64,000 nt of DNA from positions 20,299 through 84,298 of the forward strand of contig CAKOIF010000005.1 in NCBI GenBank assembly GCA_934086485.1, in the 5' to 3' direction. Below, piece by piece: positions 34,929 through 43,048 of this stretch (its first letter is position 1; each line of letters starts with the position of its first letter). The notes below the pieces were generated by a model that saw only the letters and a program-made list of their open reading frames with translations, ran no database searches and was not told the origin of the DNA. The DNA is from an uncultured Bacilli bacterium (GTDB lineage Bacteria > Bacillota_I > Bacilli_A > RF39 > UBA660). A program made the translations under genes and the position numbers.

Positions 34929-36905
34929 ATGGCAGTAAAAAGTAATGAAATAATTAATAGTATAAAATTTTTAGCATTTGATATGATGGATAAAGCAGGT
35001 GAGGGTAATCCTGGTCATACTTTAACTGGAGTGCCAATATTTTATGCTTTATATAGTAATGTTTTAAATGTGATACCAAGTAATCCTAGTTTTATTAATA
35101 GAGATAGATTAATTATACCTTCGAAAAATTATAGTGCAGCTTTATATGCAACTTTATTTTATGCAGGATATGATTATCAAATTGAGGATTTAAAAAGATA
35201 TAGAGATGTTGATTCTTATGCTCCAGGTGCTCTTTTATATAATAAAGAAATGGGTATTGATGCATCATCTTCCCTTGCTGGAGATAATACTTCTTTAGCA
35301 GTTGGTATATCTTTATCTGAAAGATATTTTGAAAATATGTTTTTAAATATAAATAAAGATTTAGATTTGATTAATTATTATACCTATGTTCTTTTGACAA
35401 ATGAAGATATTCAAGAAGGTGCGGGCTATGAAGCAATGGCTTTTGCAAGTAATCAAAAACTTAATAAATTAATTTTTATTTATGATAACAGTGGTATATC
35501 CTCAGATGGGAATATTTCTAAAACTTATACTGAAGATTTAGAAACAAGACTTGATGCTCTTGATTTTAATGTAATAAATGTTAAAAATGGTAATAATCCT
35601 AAACAGATTGAGGATGCTTTAAAGGATGCTAAGAAAAGCGATATGCCATCATTTGTAATAGTTAATAATGAATTTGGTTATGGTCTTGAAAATAGTAATA
35701 GTCCAAGAGTGTATGGTTCATTAATATCTAATGAAGAACTTATCAATTTAAAAATTGAAAGTAAATATCCTACAGAAAGTTTTTATGTTAATGAAGAGGT
35801 AAAAAGAGAGTTTAATAATATTATAAATGCTCGTATGGAAAAACAATTTAATAAATGGAAAAAAATATACGATGAAGCTCTTGCTACAAAAGATAGTAAT
35901 ATAATAAATATTATAAATTTACTTGAAAAAGGTGAGTTTAATGTTGAATTTGATAGTACTAATTATCAAATAAATGAAAAATACTGTGAAGATGAACTTT
36001 CTTCGAATCAAAAGGCAATGAATTTTATTGCTCCGAAAACTAAGTTTTTTATTGGTGGTAGTGCTGATGCTTTTAAAGATGTTAAAGCTATTTTAACAAA
36101 AGATAGTTTAATGACAAATGAAGATCCTTTAGGAAGAAATATTGAATTTGGTAAAAAAGAAAGTGCTATGGCAGGTATTGTTAATGGTCTTTCTATGTCT
36201 AATTTAAGATGTTTTTGTTCTTGTAATTTAGTATATGCTAGTAAAATGCTTTCTTTTATAAGAAGTGCAAGTATGCAAAAACTTCCTGTTACATATATAT
36301 TTGGAAATGATAGTGTAAATAGTGATGGTATGGCTTATTCACCAGTCGAAGAAATATCTCATTTAAGACTTATACCTGATTTAGTGGTTTTAAGACCTGC
36401 GGATATAAATGAAATTATTGGTTCATGGGAATACATTATAAAAAATAAAAGAACTGTTGCTCTTATTTTAAGTAATGAAAAAATAAATGTTTTAAAACAT
36501 ACAAATGGTAAATATGTTAAATATGGTGCTTATATAGTTAGAAAAGAAAAATATCATTTAGATGCAGTTATTATTGCTACAGGTTATGAAGTAACTATTG
36601 CACTAGAAATTGCCTCACAGCTTGCACTCGAAGGAATTGATATAAGAGTTGTATCTATGCCAAGTGCAGAACTATTTATGATGCAAAATCCTATTTATGA
36701 AGAAAAACTTTTACCTAAGGATGTATTAACATTTACTTTAGAATCAGGTAAAACAAATATGTGGAATAGATTTGCAAGTAATCCTAAATGTGCTATTGGT
36801 ATTGATGATTATGCAGTTTCTGGTAAAAAGAAAGATGTTTTAAAATTTTTAGGATTTGATATAAACTCAATTATTATAAAAATTAAAAATATGCTCGAAA
36901 AGTAG
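34929..36905 (+). CDS. Transketolase-like protein lacking canonical cofactor and catalytic residues
   Basis: 658 residues, full transketolase length and domain order. Replacements: SGHPG is EGNPG; SNGHGS is SKNYSA; GDGCLMEG is TNEDIQEG; YDDNGISIDG is YDNSGISSDG (Mg ligand Asn lost); GTHDSHG has no His equivalent; HDSIGLGEDGPTHQP is NDSVNSDGMAYSP. The activating Glu remains (FGKKESAMA against YGVREFGMT). The thiamine-diphosphate/Mg site and substrate His residues are thus largely gone. The gene is intact with a good ribosome site. It precedes a SirA-like gene, as tkt does in Bacillus, so it occupies the tkt locus but may be a pseudoenzyme. Confidence 0.75.
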   Translation: MAVKSNEIINSIKFLAFDMMDKAGEGNPGHTLTGVPIFYALYSNVLNVIPSNPSFINRDRLIIPSKNYSAALYATLFYAGYDYQIEDLKRYRDVDSYAPGALLYNKEMGIDASSSLAGDNTSLAVGISLSERYFENMFLNINKDLDLINYYTYVLLTNEDIQEGAGYEAMAFASNQKLNKLIFIYDNSGISSDGNISKTYTEDLETRLDALDFNVINVKNGNNPKQIEDALKDAKKSDMPSFVIVNNEFGYGLENSNSPRVYGSLISNEELINLKIESKYPTESFYVNEEVKREFNNIINARMEKQFNKWKKIYDEALATKDSNIINIINLLEKGEFNVEFDSTNYQINEKYCEDELSSNQKAMNFIAPKTKFFIGGSADAFKDVKAILTKDSLMTNEDPLGRNIEFGKKESAMAGIVNGLSMSNLRCFCSCNLVYASKMLSFIRSASMQKLPVTYIFGNDSVNSDGMAYSPVEEISHLRLIPDLVVLRPADINEIIGSWEYIIKNKRTVALILSNEKINVLKHTNGKYVKYGAYIVRKEKYHLDAVIIATGYEVTIALEIASQLALEGIDIRVVSMPSAELFMMQNPIYEEKLLPKDVLTFTLESGKTNMWNRFASNPKCAIGIDDYAVSGKKKDVLKFLGFDINSIIIKIKNMLEK

Positions 36906-36923
36906 TTTTTTCGACATTTTTTT
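36894..36923 (+). terminator. Terminator after the transketolase-like gene
   Basis: TCGAAAA / TTTTCGA stem overlapping the stop, followed by eight T. Confidence 0.65.
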
Positions 36924-36962
36924 TGAAATGAATTTGTTAATATTAAAATGAAAGGAAAAAGT

Positions 36963-37376
36963 ATGAGAAAATTTTATATATTTAATATTAACAAAAATAT
37001 GTGTATTTTAGCAAAAGATAGTCCTTATATGTTATACAAAAGTTTCGAGGCTATTTATAAATCAAATAGGGAAGATGTAGGAATGGCTCAAAATTTATAT
37101 GAACAAATGACCTTAAGGATAAATCAAACTATGATAAATAATAAGATCTATGCAGATAATAAAGATAATCACTTTTATTATTTATTAAATAATGTTCATA
37201 ACTATTATAATAAATATAAAAGTGAAGAAGAAAAGTTAACTGTTAAAAATTCTTATCTTTTATGCGAGGGTAATACAAGTAAACCATATTTATTAAAGTC
37301 TCTTACAAATTATAATTTCTTTGTTTGTGATTTTGATAATAAAGATTATTTTTGGCTTGATGAAATATGCATTTAA
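36963..37376 (+). CDS. SirA-like protein (sporulation inhibitor of replication family)
   Basis: 137 residues from ATG 36963 (AAAGGA 6 nt upstream; the ATG at 36948 is part of the ribosome-site region). The end FFVCDFDNKDYFWLDEICI resembles the SirA C-terminus FLAFDFNSKRYGWLNP, and the start MRKFYIFNINKN is strand-like as in SirA (HYYTYLIKEE). In Bacillus sirA follows tkt, the same neighbour as here. SirA binds DnaA to stop replication at sporulation; no sporulation genes surround this one, so a DnaA-related role is only inferred. Confidence 0.5.
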   Translation: MRKFYIFNINKNMCILAKDSPYMLYKSFEAIYKSNREDVGMAQNLYEQMTLRINQTMINNKIYADNKDNHFYYLLNNVHNYYNKYKSEEEKLTVKNSYLLCEGNTSKPYLLKSLTNYNFFVCDFDNKDYFWLDEICI

Positions 37377-37377
37377 T

Positions 37378-37400
37378 AGTTCATTAATTTGAACTTTTTT
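37378..37400 (+). terminator. Terminator
   Basis: AGTTCA / TGAACT stem with T-run right after the SirA-like stop. Confidence 0.7.
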
Positions 37401-37423
37401 CATATATTTTTATTGGTGATATC

Positions 37424-37768
37424 GTGAGTAAAAAAGATGATTTTAAAATATTTGCTAGTAGAAATCCAAGTCTTGCTAAATATGTAGAAAGTGGTAAAAT
37501 GTCGTGGCAAAAATTTTATGAACTTTATGATATTTATGGTGAGGATGAAAACGTATGGAGTGAATATAAAAATATTGAAAGAAGTGAAGAAAGTGGTTTT
37601 AAAATAAATGATTTAATAAAGGGTGTTAATATGGATACAATTAAAGAACATATTTCCACAGCTCAAAAAGCATTAGATTTTGTTCAAGAACTTACAAGTA
37701 AAACTGGAGGAAGCATTCCTAAAGCGCCAGTTACACCACGACCGCTTAATAAATTTTTCGAGGATTAA
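37424..37768 (+). CDS. YlbD-like protein
   Basis: 114 residues, GTG start with GGTGAT upstream. FKIFASRNPSLAKYVESGKMSWQKFYELYDIYGEDENVWSEY follows the YlbD 'coat protein' family pattern (F-x-HP-x-L, G-x-x-TWQELYEEWYLLGEDD-x-W). The rest has a helix and a Pro-rich tail (PKAPVTPRPLNKFFED). The next gene is YlbE-like and abuts it, as ylbD-ylbE do in Bacillus. Despite the family name a coat role is unlikely here. Confidence 0.6.
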   Translation: MSKKDDFKIFASRNPSLAKYVESGKMSWQKFYELYDIYGEDENVWSEYKNIERSEESGFKINDLIKGVNMDTIKEHISTAQKALDFVQELTSKTGGSIPKAPVTPRPLNKFFED

Positions 37769-37989
37769 TGAACAAAAGTGTACTTGTAACTTTAAAAGAA
37801 AATGAAAAATTATTTTCTCATTTTATGGAAAACTCATATTATATAAAAGATTTAAATCGTAATCCAAACTTTTTTAAAACATTTGAAAGTAAAATGAAAG
37901 AAGTTTATAAAGAAAGAACTACCGATAAAATAAGTAAAGCTATTGACACAGTAGAAATGATATCCTCAATAATTGACACAATTAAGTAA
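37768..37989 (+). CDS. YlbE-like protein
   Basis: 73 residues; the start overlaps the ylbD-like stop by one base (TAATG). YYIKDLNRNPNFFKTFESKMKEVYKERTTDKISKAIDTVEMI matches the YlbE pattern (WYR-x-L-x-R-x-P, FE, YY-x-x-T, then a helix). Function unknown; translationally coupled to the YlbD-like gene. Confidence 0.6.
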   Translation: MNKSVLVTLKENEKLFSHFMENSYYIKDLNRNPNFFKTFESKMKEVYKERTTDKISKAIDTVEMISSIIDTIK

Positions 37990-38047
37990 AAACATCTTGA
38001 AAAAATTTTTTTAGTATGCTATTCTTAATATAGAAAGGATAGCAAAT

Positions 38048-38536
38048 ATGAGAAATAATAAAAAAGGTTTTACATTAGTTGAACTTCTTGCTGTAATTGT
38101 TATTTTAGCGGTTGTTATGTTAGTAGGTATTACCTCAATTGGACCATTAATGGCAAATTCAAGAAAATCTGCTTTAAGAAGTGATGGACTTGACTTAATG
38201 AATGCTGCCAAAACAGCATATCAAGCAGAGGCTTTAAAAACAGATCCAAAATTTACTGCAACAGCAACAGTATGTATGCCATTAGAATGGTTAAAAAAAG
38301 AGGGTTATACTGAAAACAAACAAAACTACAAAGGTTCTGTATTAGTAACTTATGCAAGTGGTCAATATTCTTACAAATATTGGATTGCAAATGGAACTTA
38401 TGCCTTTTTAGGAGCTGATGAAAATACAGGTTATGATGATAGTACTAAAGTTGTAGATTATAATAAAGATACACACGATGCAGTATTATCTAATTGTGGT
38501 AAGACTGCAAGTGATTCTTGGACAGTATTAAGTTAA
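38048..38536 (+). CDS. Type IV prepilin-like (pseudopilin) protein
   Basis: 162 residues. NNKKGFTLVELLAVIVILAVVM is a class III prepilin signal, with cleavage expected after Gly7 (KKG-FTLVE). The C-terminal domain holds two Cys (VCMPLEW and LSNCGK) that could form a disulfide. A promoter (TTGAAA-17-TATTCT, ~37995) and a terminator make it a single-gene unit. A PilB-like ATPase is at 1531-2835, but no PilC or prepilin peptidase is in the window. Confidence 0.8.
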   Translation: MRNNKKGFTLVELLAVIVILAVVMLVGITSIGPLMANSRKSALRSDGLDLMNAAKTAYQAEALKTDPKFTATATVCMPLEWLKKEGYTENKQNYKGSVLVTYASGQYSYKYWIANGTYAFLGADENTGYDDSTKVVDYNKDTHDAVLSNCGKTASDSWTVLS

Positions 38537-38565
38537 AAAAACTCATTTGAGTTTTTTTTTATTTT
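38535..38565 (+). terminator. Terminator after the prepilin gene
   Basis: AACTCA / TGAGTT stem and nine T. Confidence 0.75.
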
Positions 38566-38593
38566 GTGATATTCTTTTATTAGGTGATAGAAA

Positions 38594-39478
38594 ATGATAA
38601 TAGGCTCACATGTTAGTTTTAATAATGGACTTTTAGGTTCTGTTAAGGAGGCCATCTCATATAATGCAAACACATTTATGTTTTATACGGGTGCACCACA
38701 AAATACTATAAGAAAAGAAATTAATGTAAATAATGTAATCGAAGCTCAAAATCTTATGAAAGAGTATGGAATAAATATAGAAAATGTAATATGTCATGCT
38801 CCATATATAATAAATCTTGCAAATAATATTGATGCAAATAAATGGCAATTTAGTATTAATTTTTTAAAAAATGAGATTAAAAGATGTGATGAACTTGGAG
38901 TAAAATATATTGTTGTTCATCCAGGTGCAAGTGTTTCTCTTGATAGAAAAGTTGCTCTTAAAAATATTGCTGATGCTTTAAACTATGTTATTAATTTTGA
39001 TACTGATGTAACTGTACTTCTTGAAACAATGGCTGGAAAAGGTACTGAATGTGGTAAAAACATCGAAGAACTAAAATATTTACTAGATAATGTAATATTT
39101 AAAAATAAAATTGGTATATGTTTAGATACTTGTCATTTAAATGATTCAGGAGTAGATATAGCATATTTTGATTCTTATTTAAAAAAGTTTGATAGTTTGA
39201 TAGGTATCGATAAAATAGGATGTATTCATATAAATGATAGCAAAAATCCTTTGGGAAGTAAAAAAGATAGACATGAAAATATTGGTTATGGTTATATAGG
39301 ATTTGATAATCTAATTAATGTAATATATAATGACAAATTAAAAAATGTTCCAAAAATACTTGAAACACCTTATATTGAGGGCTTCCCTCCATACAAATTT
39401 GAAATTGAAATGATAAAAGATAAGAAATTTAATCCAAATTTAACCAAAGATGTTTTAGAGTATTATAAAAATCTTTGA
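38594..39478 (+). CDS. nfo: Deoxyribonuclease IV (AP endonuclease IV)
   Basis: 294 residues, TIM-barrel AP endonuclease. Metal ligands are visible in order: CHAPYIINLA, VVHPGAS, LLETMAGKGTE, CLDTCHLNDSG, CIHINDSKNPLGSKKDRHENIG, ILETP. Base-excision repair at abasic sites. AGGTGAT precedes the ATG. Its 3' end overlaps the convergent small gene by 16 nt. Confidence 0.96.
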   Translation: MIIGSHVSFNNGLLGSVKEAISYNANTFMFYTGAPQNTIRKEINVNNVIEAQNLMKEYGINIENVICHAPYIINLANNIDANKWQFSINFLKNEIKRCDELGVKYIVVHPGASVSLDRKVALKNIADALNYVINFDTDVTVLLETMAGKGTECGKNIEELKYLLDNVIFKNKIGICLDTCHLNDSGVDIAYFDSYLKKFDSLIGIDKIGCIHINDSKNPLGSKKDRHENIGYGYIGFDNLINVIYNDKLKNVPKILETPYIEGFPPYKFEIEMIKDKKFNPNLTKDVLEYYKNL

Positions 39479-39723
39479 TATTTAGAAAAGTATTCAATAT
39501 ATACTTTTTTTATTTTCTCAAAATTATTACCTTTATATTTATTTTTATAACGATCTATTTTAAATAAACTAGGATTTTTAAGCATCTCTTTATAATTCTT
39601 TTTAACAAAATCATATGTAAAAGTAAGCTCTTCATCGTCTAAAAAGACATTTTTACTTTTAGCAAATTTATTTACATCTTCTTTAGTAATACCTTTCATA
39701 AAATTATCTATCATACCAAACAT
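39463..39723 (-). CDS. Small DUF2624 (YqfT)-like protein
   Basis: 86 residues from ATG 39723 (AGGTGAT upstream; the GTG at 39732 is within that site). ITKEDVNKFAKSKNVFLDDEELTFTYDFVKKNYKEML...KIKKVYIEYFSKY fits the all-helical DUF2624 pattern, and Bacillus yqfT also neighbours nfo (yqfS). Here the gene is convergent rather than co-directional. Function unknown. Confidence 0.45.
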   Translation of the reverse strand: MFGMIDNFMKGITKEDVNKFAKSKNVFLDDEELTFTYDFVKKNYKEMLKNPSLFKIDRYKNKYKGNNFEKIKKVYIEYFSKYQRFL

Positions 39724-39776
39724 TTTTATCACCTAATATATTGTATGATTTATTTTATTTTTTGAATACTATTAAT

Positions 39777-41546
39777 ATGAAAAAGTTTTTATTATTATTT
39801 AAATTTACTGTTATTATTTTTTTAATTTTTATAAGTTTTTATTATATTTATAATCGTAAGATGTTAAATAGTTATTATCAAGATAGGCTTGTTTTTAAAA
39901 CACAAAAAATAGTAAGCACAGATGATGGCTTAAGAGGAAATATTTATGATAAAAATGGCATTTTACTCGTAGGTAATAAAAAGGTATATAATCTTGCATA
40001 TCATTATAATGAAAACGAAGATACCTTTGAAATACTTGAATTTATTCAAAATAATTTTAATATAAGTAAAGAAGATTTTTTTAAAAAAGTAAATAATAGT
40101 TATAAATATGAAGATATAATTTTAAAAGATAATTTAGATGAAAAGGAAATATCTTTAGTTTTAAATAGTGATGTCAAAGGACTTTTTATTAAAGAAAGTT
40201 TTGATAGATTCTATCCATATAAAGATACTTTAAAAAATGTATTAGGTTCAGTTGGTCCTATTCAAAAAGAAAATAAAAAACATTACTTAAAAAAAGGTTA
40301 TAAGTTATATGAAAAAGTAGGTATTTCTGGTTTAGAAAGAGAATATGAAGAATATTTAAAAGGAACAAATGCAAAATATAAAGTAAATAATGATAATAGT
40401 TTAACTTTAATTTCTGATGGTAAAAAGGGTAGTGACTTATATTTATCTATTGATATAAATTTAGTTAATGAAATAAATACAATTATTAAAGAGGAACTTA
40501 TAAAAGCTAAAAAACATCTTAATACCCAATATTTAAATGATGCTTATGTAATCGTAGGAAATCCTAAAACATCTGAAGTTTATTCCTTAAATGGACAAAG
40601 ATATTTAAATGATGAAACTTTTACTGATATTAGTTTAAATAATATTAATAGTGCTTTTACAATGGGTTCTGTTGTAAAAGGGGCCACAATAAGTGTAGGG
40701 TATAAATATAATTTAATTGAAAAAGGTAAAAAGATTTTAGATGGTTGTGTAAAACTTAAAAATAAAACTGAAAAATGTTCTTTTAAAAAGCTTGGTTATT
40801 TAGATGATGTTAGTGCCCTTAAAATGAGTTCAAATTATTATCAGTTTTTAATTGCTATTTCACTTTTAGGGAAAAGGTATACTCCGAATATGGATTTAAA
40901 TGCAACAGAAAAAGAATTTAATATTTATAGAGATATGCTTTCATCATATGGTCTTGGCATTATAACAGGTATCGACTTACCTAATGAAAAGCCAGGTCTT
41001 AAGGGAAATATTATTAGTGATGACTTACTTTTAAATTTAGCAATAGGGCAGTATGATACTTATACACCTATTGAACTTTTTAATTATATTAATACTTTAG
41101 CAATGAAAGGAAAAAGAATTAGTCCATCACTTGTAAATGAGATAAAAAATAATGACTTTTTAATTTATAAGAATAATCATGACGTGGTGGATAATGTTCA
41201 AATTTCAAATGATGATTTTAATCAAATTCATAAGGGATTTTATGAAGTAATGAATAATGGTACAGGGTTAGGTTTTATGAATAGAAATCTTCTTCCTGCG
41301 GGTAAAACTGGTACAAGTGAATCTTTTATTGATACAAATAATGATGGTAAAATAGATACTAAAACATTAACTCTTACAATGGCAGGATTCTTTCCTTATG
41401 ATGATCCGAAGGTATCTTTAATTGTAGTATGTCCCAATACCTCGCATAACAACGGTAAAAACAAAGACTATATTTATTATTTAACAAGTAAAATTTCTCG
41501 AAGAATTACAAATATTTTTAATGAACAAAAAAATAGTTTCAATTAA
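39777..41546 (+). CDS. Penicillin-binding protein, class B transpeptidase
   Basis: 589 residues from ATG 39777; the in-frame TTG at 39741 lies upstream of a TACTAT box. One N-terminal helix (LLLFKFTVIIFLIFISFYYIY), dimerisation domain (DDGLRGNIYDKNGILLVGN), then the transpeptidase domain with SVVK (FTMGSVVKGAT), SSN (KMSSNYYQF) and KTGT (AGKTGTSES). The first motif usually reads YPPGSTFK, so this is a divergent member, PBP2/PBP3-like. It crosslinks peptidoglycan on the outer face. There is no clear ribosome site, so the message may be nearly leaderless. Confidence 0.88.
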   Translation: MKKFLLLFKFTVIIFLIFISFYYIYNRKMLNSYYQDRLVFKTQKIVSTDDGLRGNIYDKNGILLVGNKKVYNLAYHYNENEDTFEILEFIQNNFNISKEDFFKKVNNSYKYEDIILKDNLDEKEISLVLNSDVKGLFIKESFDRFYPYKDTLKNVLGSVGPIQKENKKHYLKKGYKLYEKVGISGLEREYEEYLKGTNAKYKVNNDNSLTLISDGKKGSDLYLSIDINLVNEINTIIKEELIKAKKHLNTQYLNDAYVIVGNPKTSEVYSLNGQRYLNDETFTDISLNNINSAFTMGSVVKGATISVGYKYNLIEKGKKILDGCVKLKNKTEKCSFKKLGYLDDVSALKMSSNYYQFLIAISLLGKRYTPNMDLNATEKEFNIYRDMLSSYGLGIITGIDLPNEKPGLKGNIISDDLLLNLAIGQYDTYTPIELFNYINTLAMKGKRISPSLVNEIKNNDFLIYKNNHDVVDNVQISNDDFNQIHKGFYEVMNNGTGLGFMNRNLLPAGKTGTSESFIDTNNDGKIDTKTLTLTMAGFFPYDDPKVSLIVVCPNTSHNNGKNKDYIYYLTSKISRRITNIFNEQKNSFN

Positions 41547-41551
41547 AGAAA

Positions 41552-42010
41552 CTATCTTGATTTATTTTGAGATTGTTCTAAGTAAGCTGCATTAATCTCG
41601 TGTAAGTTACCAGGAACATAGTTTTCAAGTAGGTATTTATAAAAGGCAAGTCTTTTTTCATTTTTTTGATAATAACTTATATCTCTATTATTTTCATTGC
41701 AATCTTTAATCCAATCAATATCGTGTTTTACAATTCTGTCTAATATTTCATAAACATTAGTGTAACCGTTTTCTCTAATTTCATAACCCATATTAGCTGT
41801 TATACTTTCAATTAAGTCAGTACAGTCATTTTTAAAGATAGAATCGTTGAAACTTCCCATACCACCGAAAGCCCCCAAAAACTTTTCAATGTCATTTTCA
41901 TCACGATATTTTATGTAGGCTTTTTCCATCCATTCTGCCCACCAACTATTTTCATATTCTTTTAACATATAAATAAGTTCGTTTAAATATTCTAAAAATA
42001 TTTCTTTCAT
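41552..42010 (-). CDS. Uncharacterised protein with an FGGMGSFND motif
   Basis: 152 residues, acidic, mostly helical, with conserved-looking EYENSWWAEWMEKA and FLGAFGGMGSFNDSIF segments. It resembles small immunity-type or DUF6966-like proteins, but I cannot name the family with confidence. Its ribosome site (AAGGGGG) is strong. The 3' end meets the PBP gene across a shared hairpin (AGTTTC / GAAACT, ~41530-41555). Confidence 0.55.
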   Translation of the reverse strand: MKEIFLEYLNELIYMLKEYENSWWAEWMEKAYIKYRDENDIEKFLGAFGGMGSFNDSIFKNDCTDLIESITANMGYEIRENGYTNVYEILDRIVKHDIDWIKDCNENNRDISYYQKNEKRLAFYKYLLENYVPGNLHEINAAYLEQSQNKSR

Positions 42011-42173
42011 TTTATCCCCCTTAACTAATATAATTATAACACAAATGTTGTAATGTGTAAAGTCAATGTAAATGATAGATTAAATGTTGATAATTTTTTT
42101 TAATAAAGGCGTAGTAAATCATTGATATTTTTAATTAAAATAGGGGATATTAACAAATATCTTTCTAAAAAAC

Positions 42174-42203
42174 TTGAAAAGTAGGTAAGTAGTTTGCTAT
42201 AAT
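42174..42203 (+). promoter_or_regulatory. rpmG-efp promoter
   Basis: TTGAAA, 18 nt, TATAAT, 31 nt before rpmG. Confidence 0.65.
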
Positions 42204-42233
42204 ATTAACGTACTTGAAAAAGGAGGGATAACT

Positions 42234-42398
42234 ATGGCTAAAAATGAAAATAGAAAAGAAGTTACTATTAAATGTACTAATTGTGGTAGAGAACTTCGCC
42301 CAGTAAGTAAAAATAAGAAAAATAATCCTGAAAGATTAGAACTTAAAAGATACTGCGCAGCTTGTCATAAACATGTTGTAGCAAAAGAAAAGAAATAG
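42234..42398 (+). CDS. rpmG: Large ribosomal subunit protein bL33, zinc-binding form
   Basis: 54 residues, too short for the usual cut-off. VTIKCTNCGRELRPVSKNKK then NNPERLELKRYCAACHKH matches bL33 with both CxxC pairs intact. AGGAGGG precedes the ATG. Followed after 10 nt by efp, so the two are co-transcribed. Confidence 0.95.
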   Translation: MAKNENRKEVTIKCTNCGRELRPVSKNKKNNPERLELKRYCAACHKHVVAKEKK

Positions 42399-42408
42399 GA
42401 GGTAAATT

Positions 42409-42969
42409 ATGTTTATTAATATTAATGATATTAAAAATGGTATGACAATTATTATGGATGGTAATTTATGTACTATTCAAGAATTCCAACATGTTAAACC
42501 AGGTAAAGGCCCTGCTTTTGTAAGAATTAAACTTAAAAACTTAAGAACAGGTTCTACAGTTGAGGATACTTATAATACTAACTTAAAGATTCAAAAAGCT
42601 CATATTGATAGAACTGAAGTAAGTTTCTTATATGCTGCTGGTGATAATTATACATTTATGAATAATGAAACTTATGAACAAATTGAAGTTCCTACTAAAG
42701 TTTTAGGAGATAATGTTAAGTTTATTAAAGAAGGTTTGAATTTAACACTTGATATTTATGAAGGCGAAATTATTGGTGTTACACTTCCTGAAAAAGTTGA
42801 ATATGAAGTTATTGAAACTGAACCAGCTGTTAAAGGAAATACCACTAATAATGCTAATAAAGATGCTAAAATTGAAACAGGTTATACTGTAAAAGTTCCT
42901 TTATTTATTAATCAAGGAGAAAAGATTTTAGTTTCTACTAAAGATGGAAAATATTCAGGAAGAGCGTAA
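42409..42969 (+). CDS. efp: Translation elongation factor P
   Basis: 186 residues in three beta-barrel domains: N-domain with the loop HVKPGKGPAFVRIKLKNLRTG (modifiable Lys in KPGKGPAF), and C-terminal ETGYTVKVPLFINQGEKILVSTKDGKYSGRA. It relieves ribosome stalling at polyproline. Ribosome site AGGAGG. A terminator follows. Confidence 0.97.
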   Translation: MFININDIKNGMTIIMDGNLCTIQEFQHVKPGKGPAFVRIKLKNLRTGSTVEDTYNTNLKIQKAHIDRTEVSFLYAAGDNYTFMNNETYEQIEVPTKVLGDNVKFIKEGLNLTLDIYEGEIIGVTLPEKVEYEVIETEPAVKGNTTNNANKDAKIETGYTVKVPLFINQGEKILVSTKDGKYSGRA

Positions 42970-42982
42970 TGCTCTTTTTTTG
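42960..42982 (+). terminator. Terminator after efp
   Basis: AGAGC / GCTCT stem with seven T, overlapping the stop. Confidence 0.75.
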
Positions 42983-42997
42983 TTGCAATTGCAACAA
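42980..42997. promoter_or_regulatory. Rex-like operator upstream of pflBA
   Basis: Perfect 18-bp palindrome TTGTTGCAATTGCAACAA, close to the Rex consensus of Firmicutes (TTGTTAA, 4 nt, TTAACAA). It lies ~50 nt before pflB, a typical Rex-controlled fermentation gene. Confidence 0.5.
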
Positions 42998-43048
42998 AGT
43001 AAATCTACAAATTTATGATAATATTGTTTATGCTAGGAGTGATAAAAA

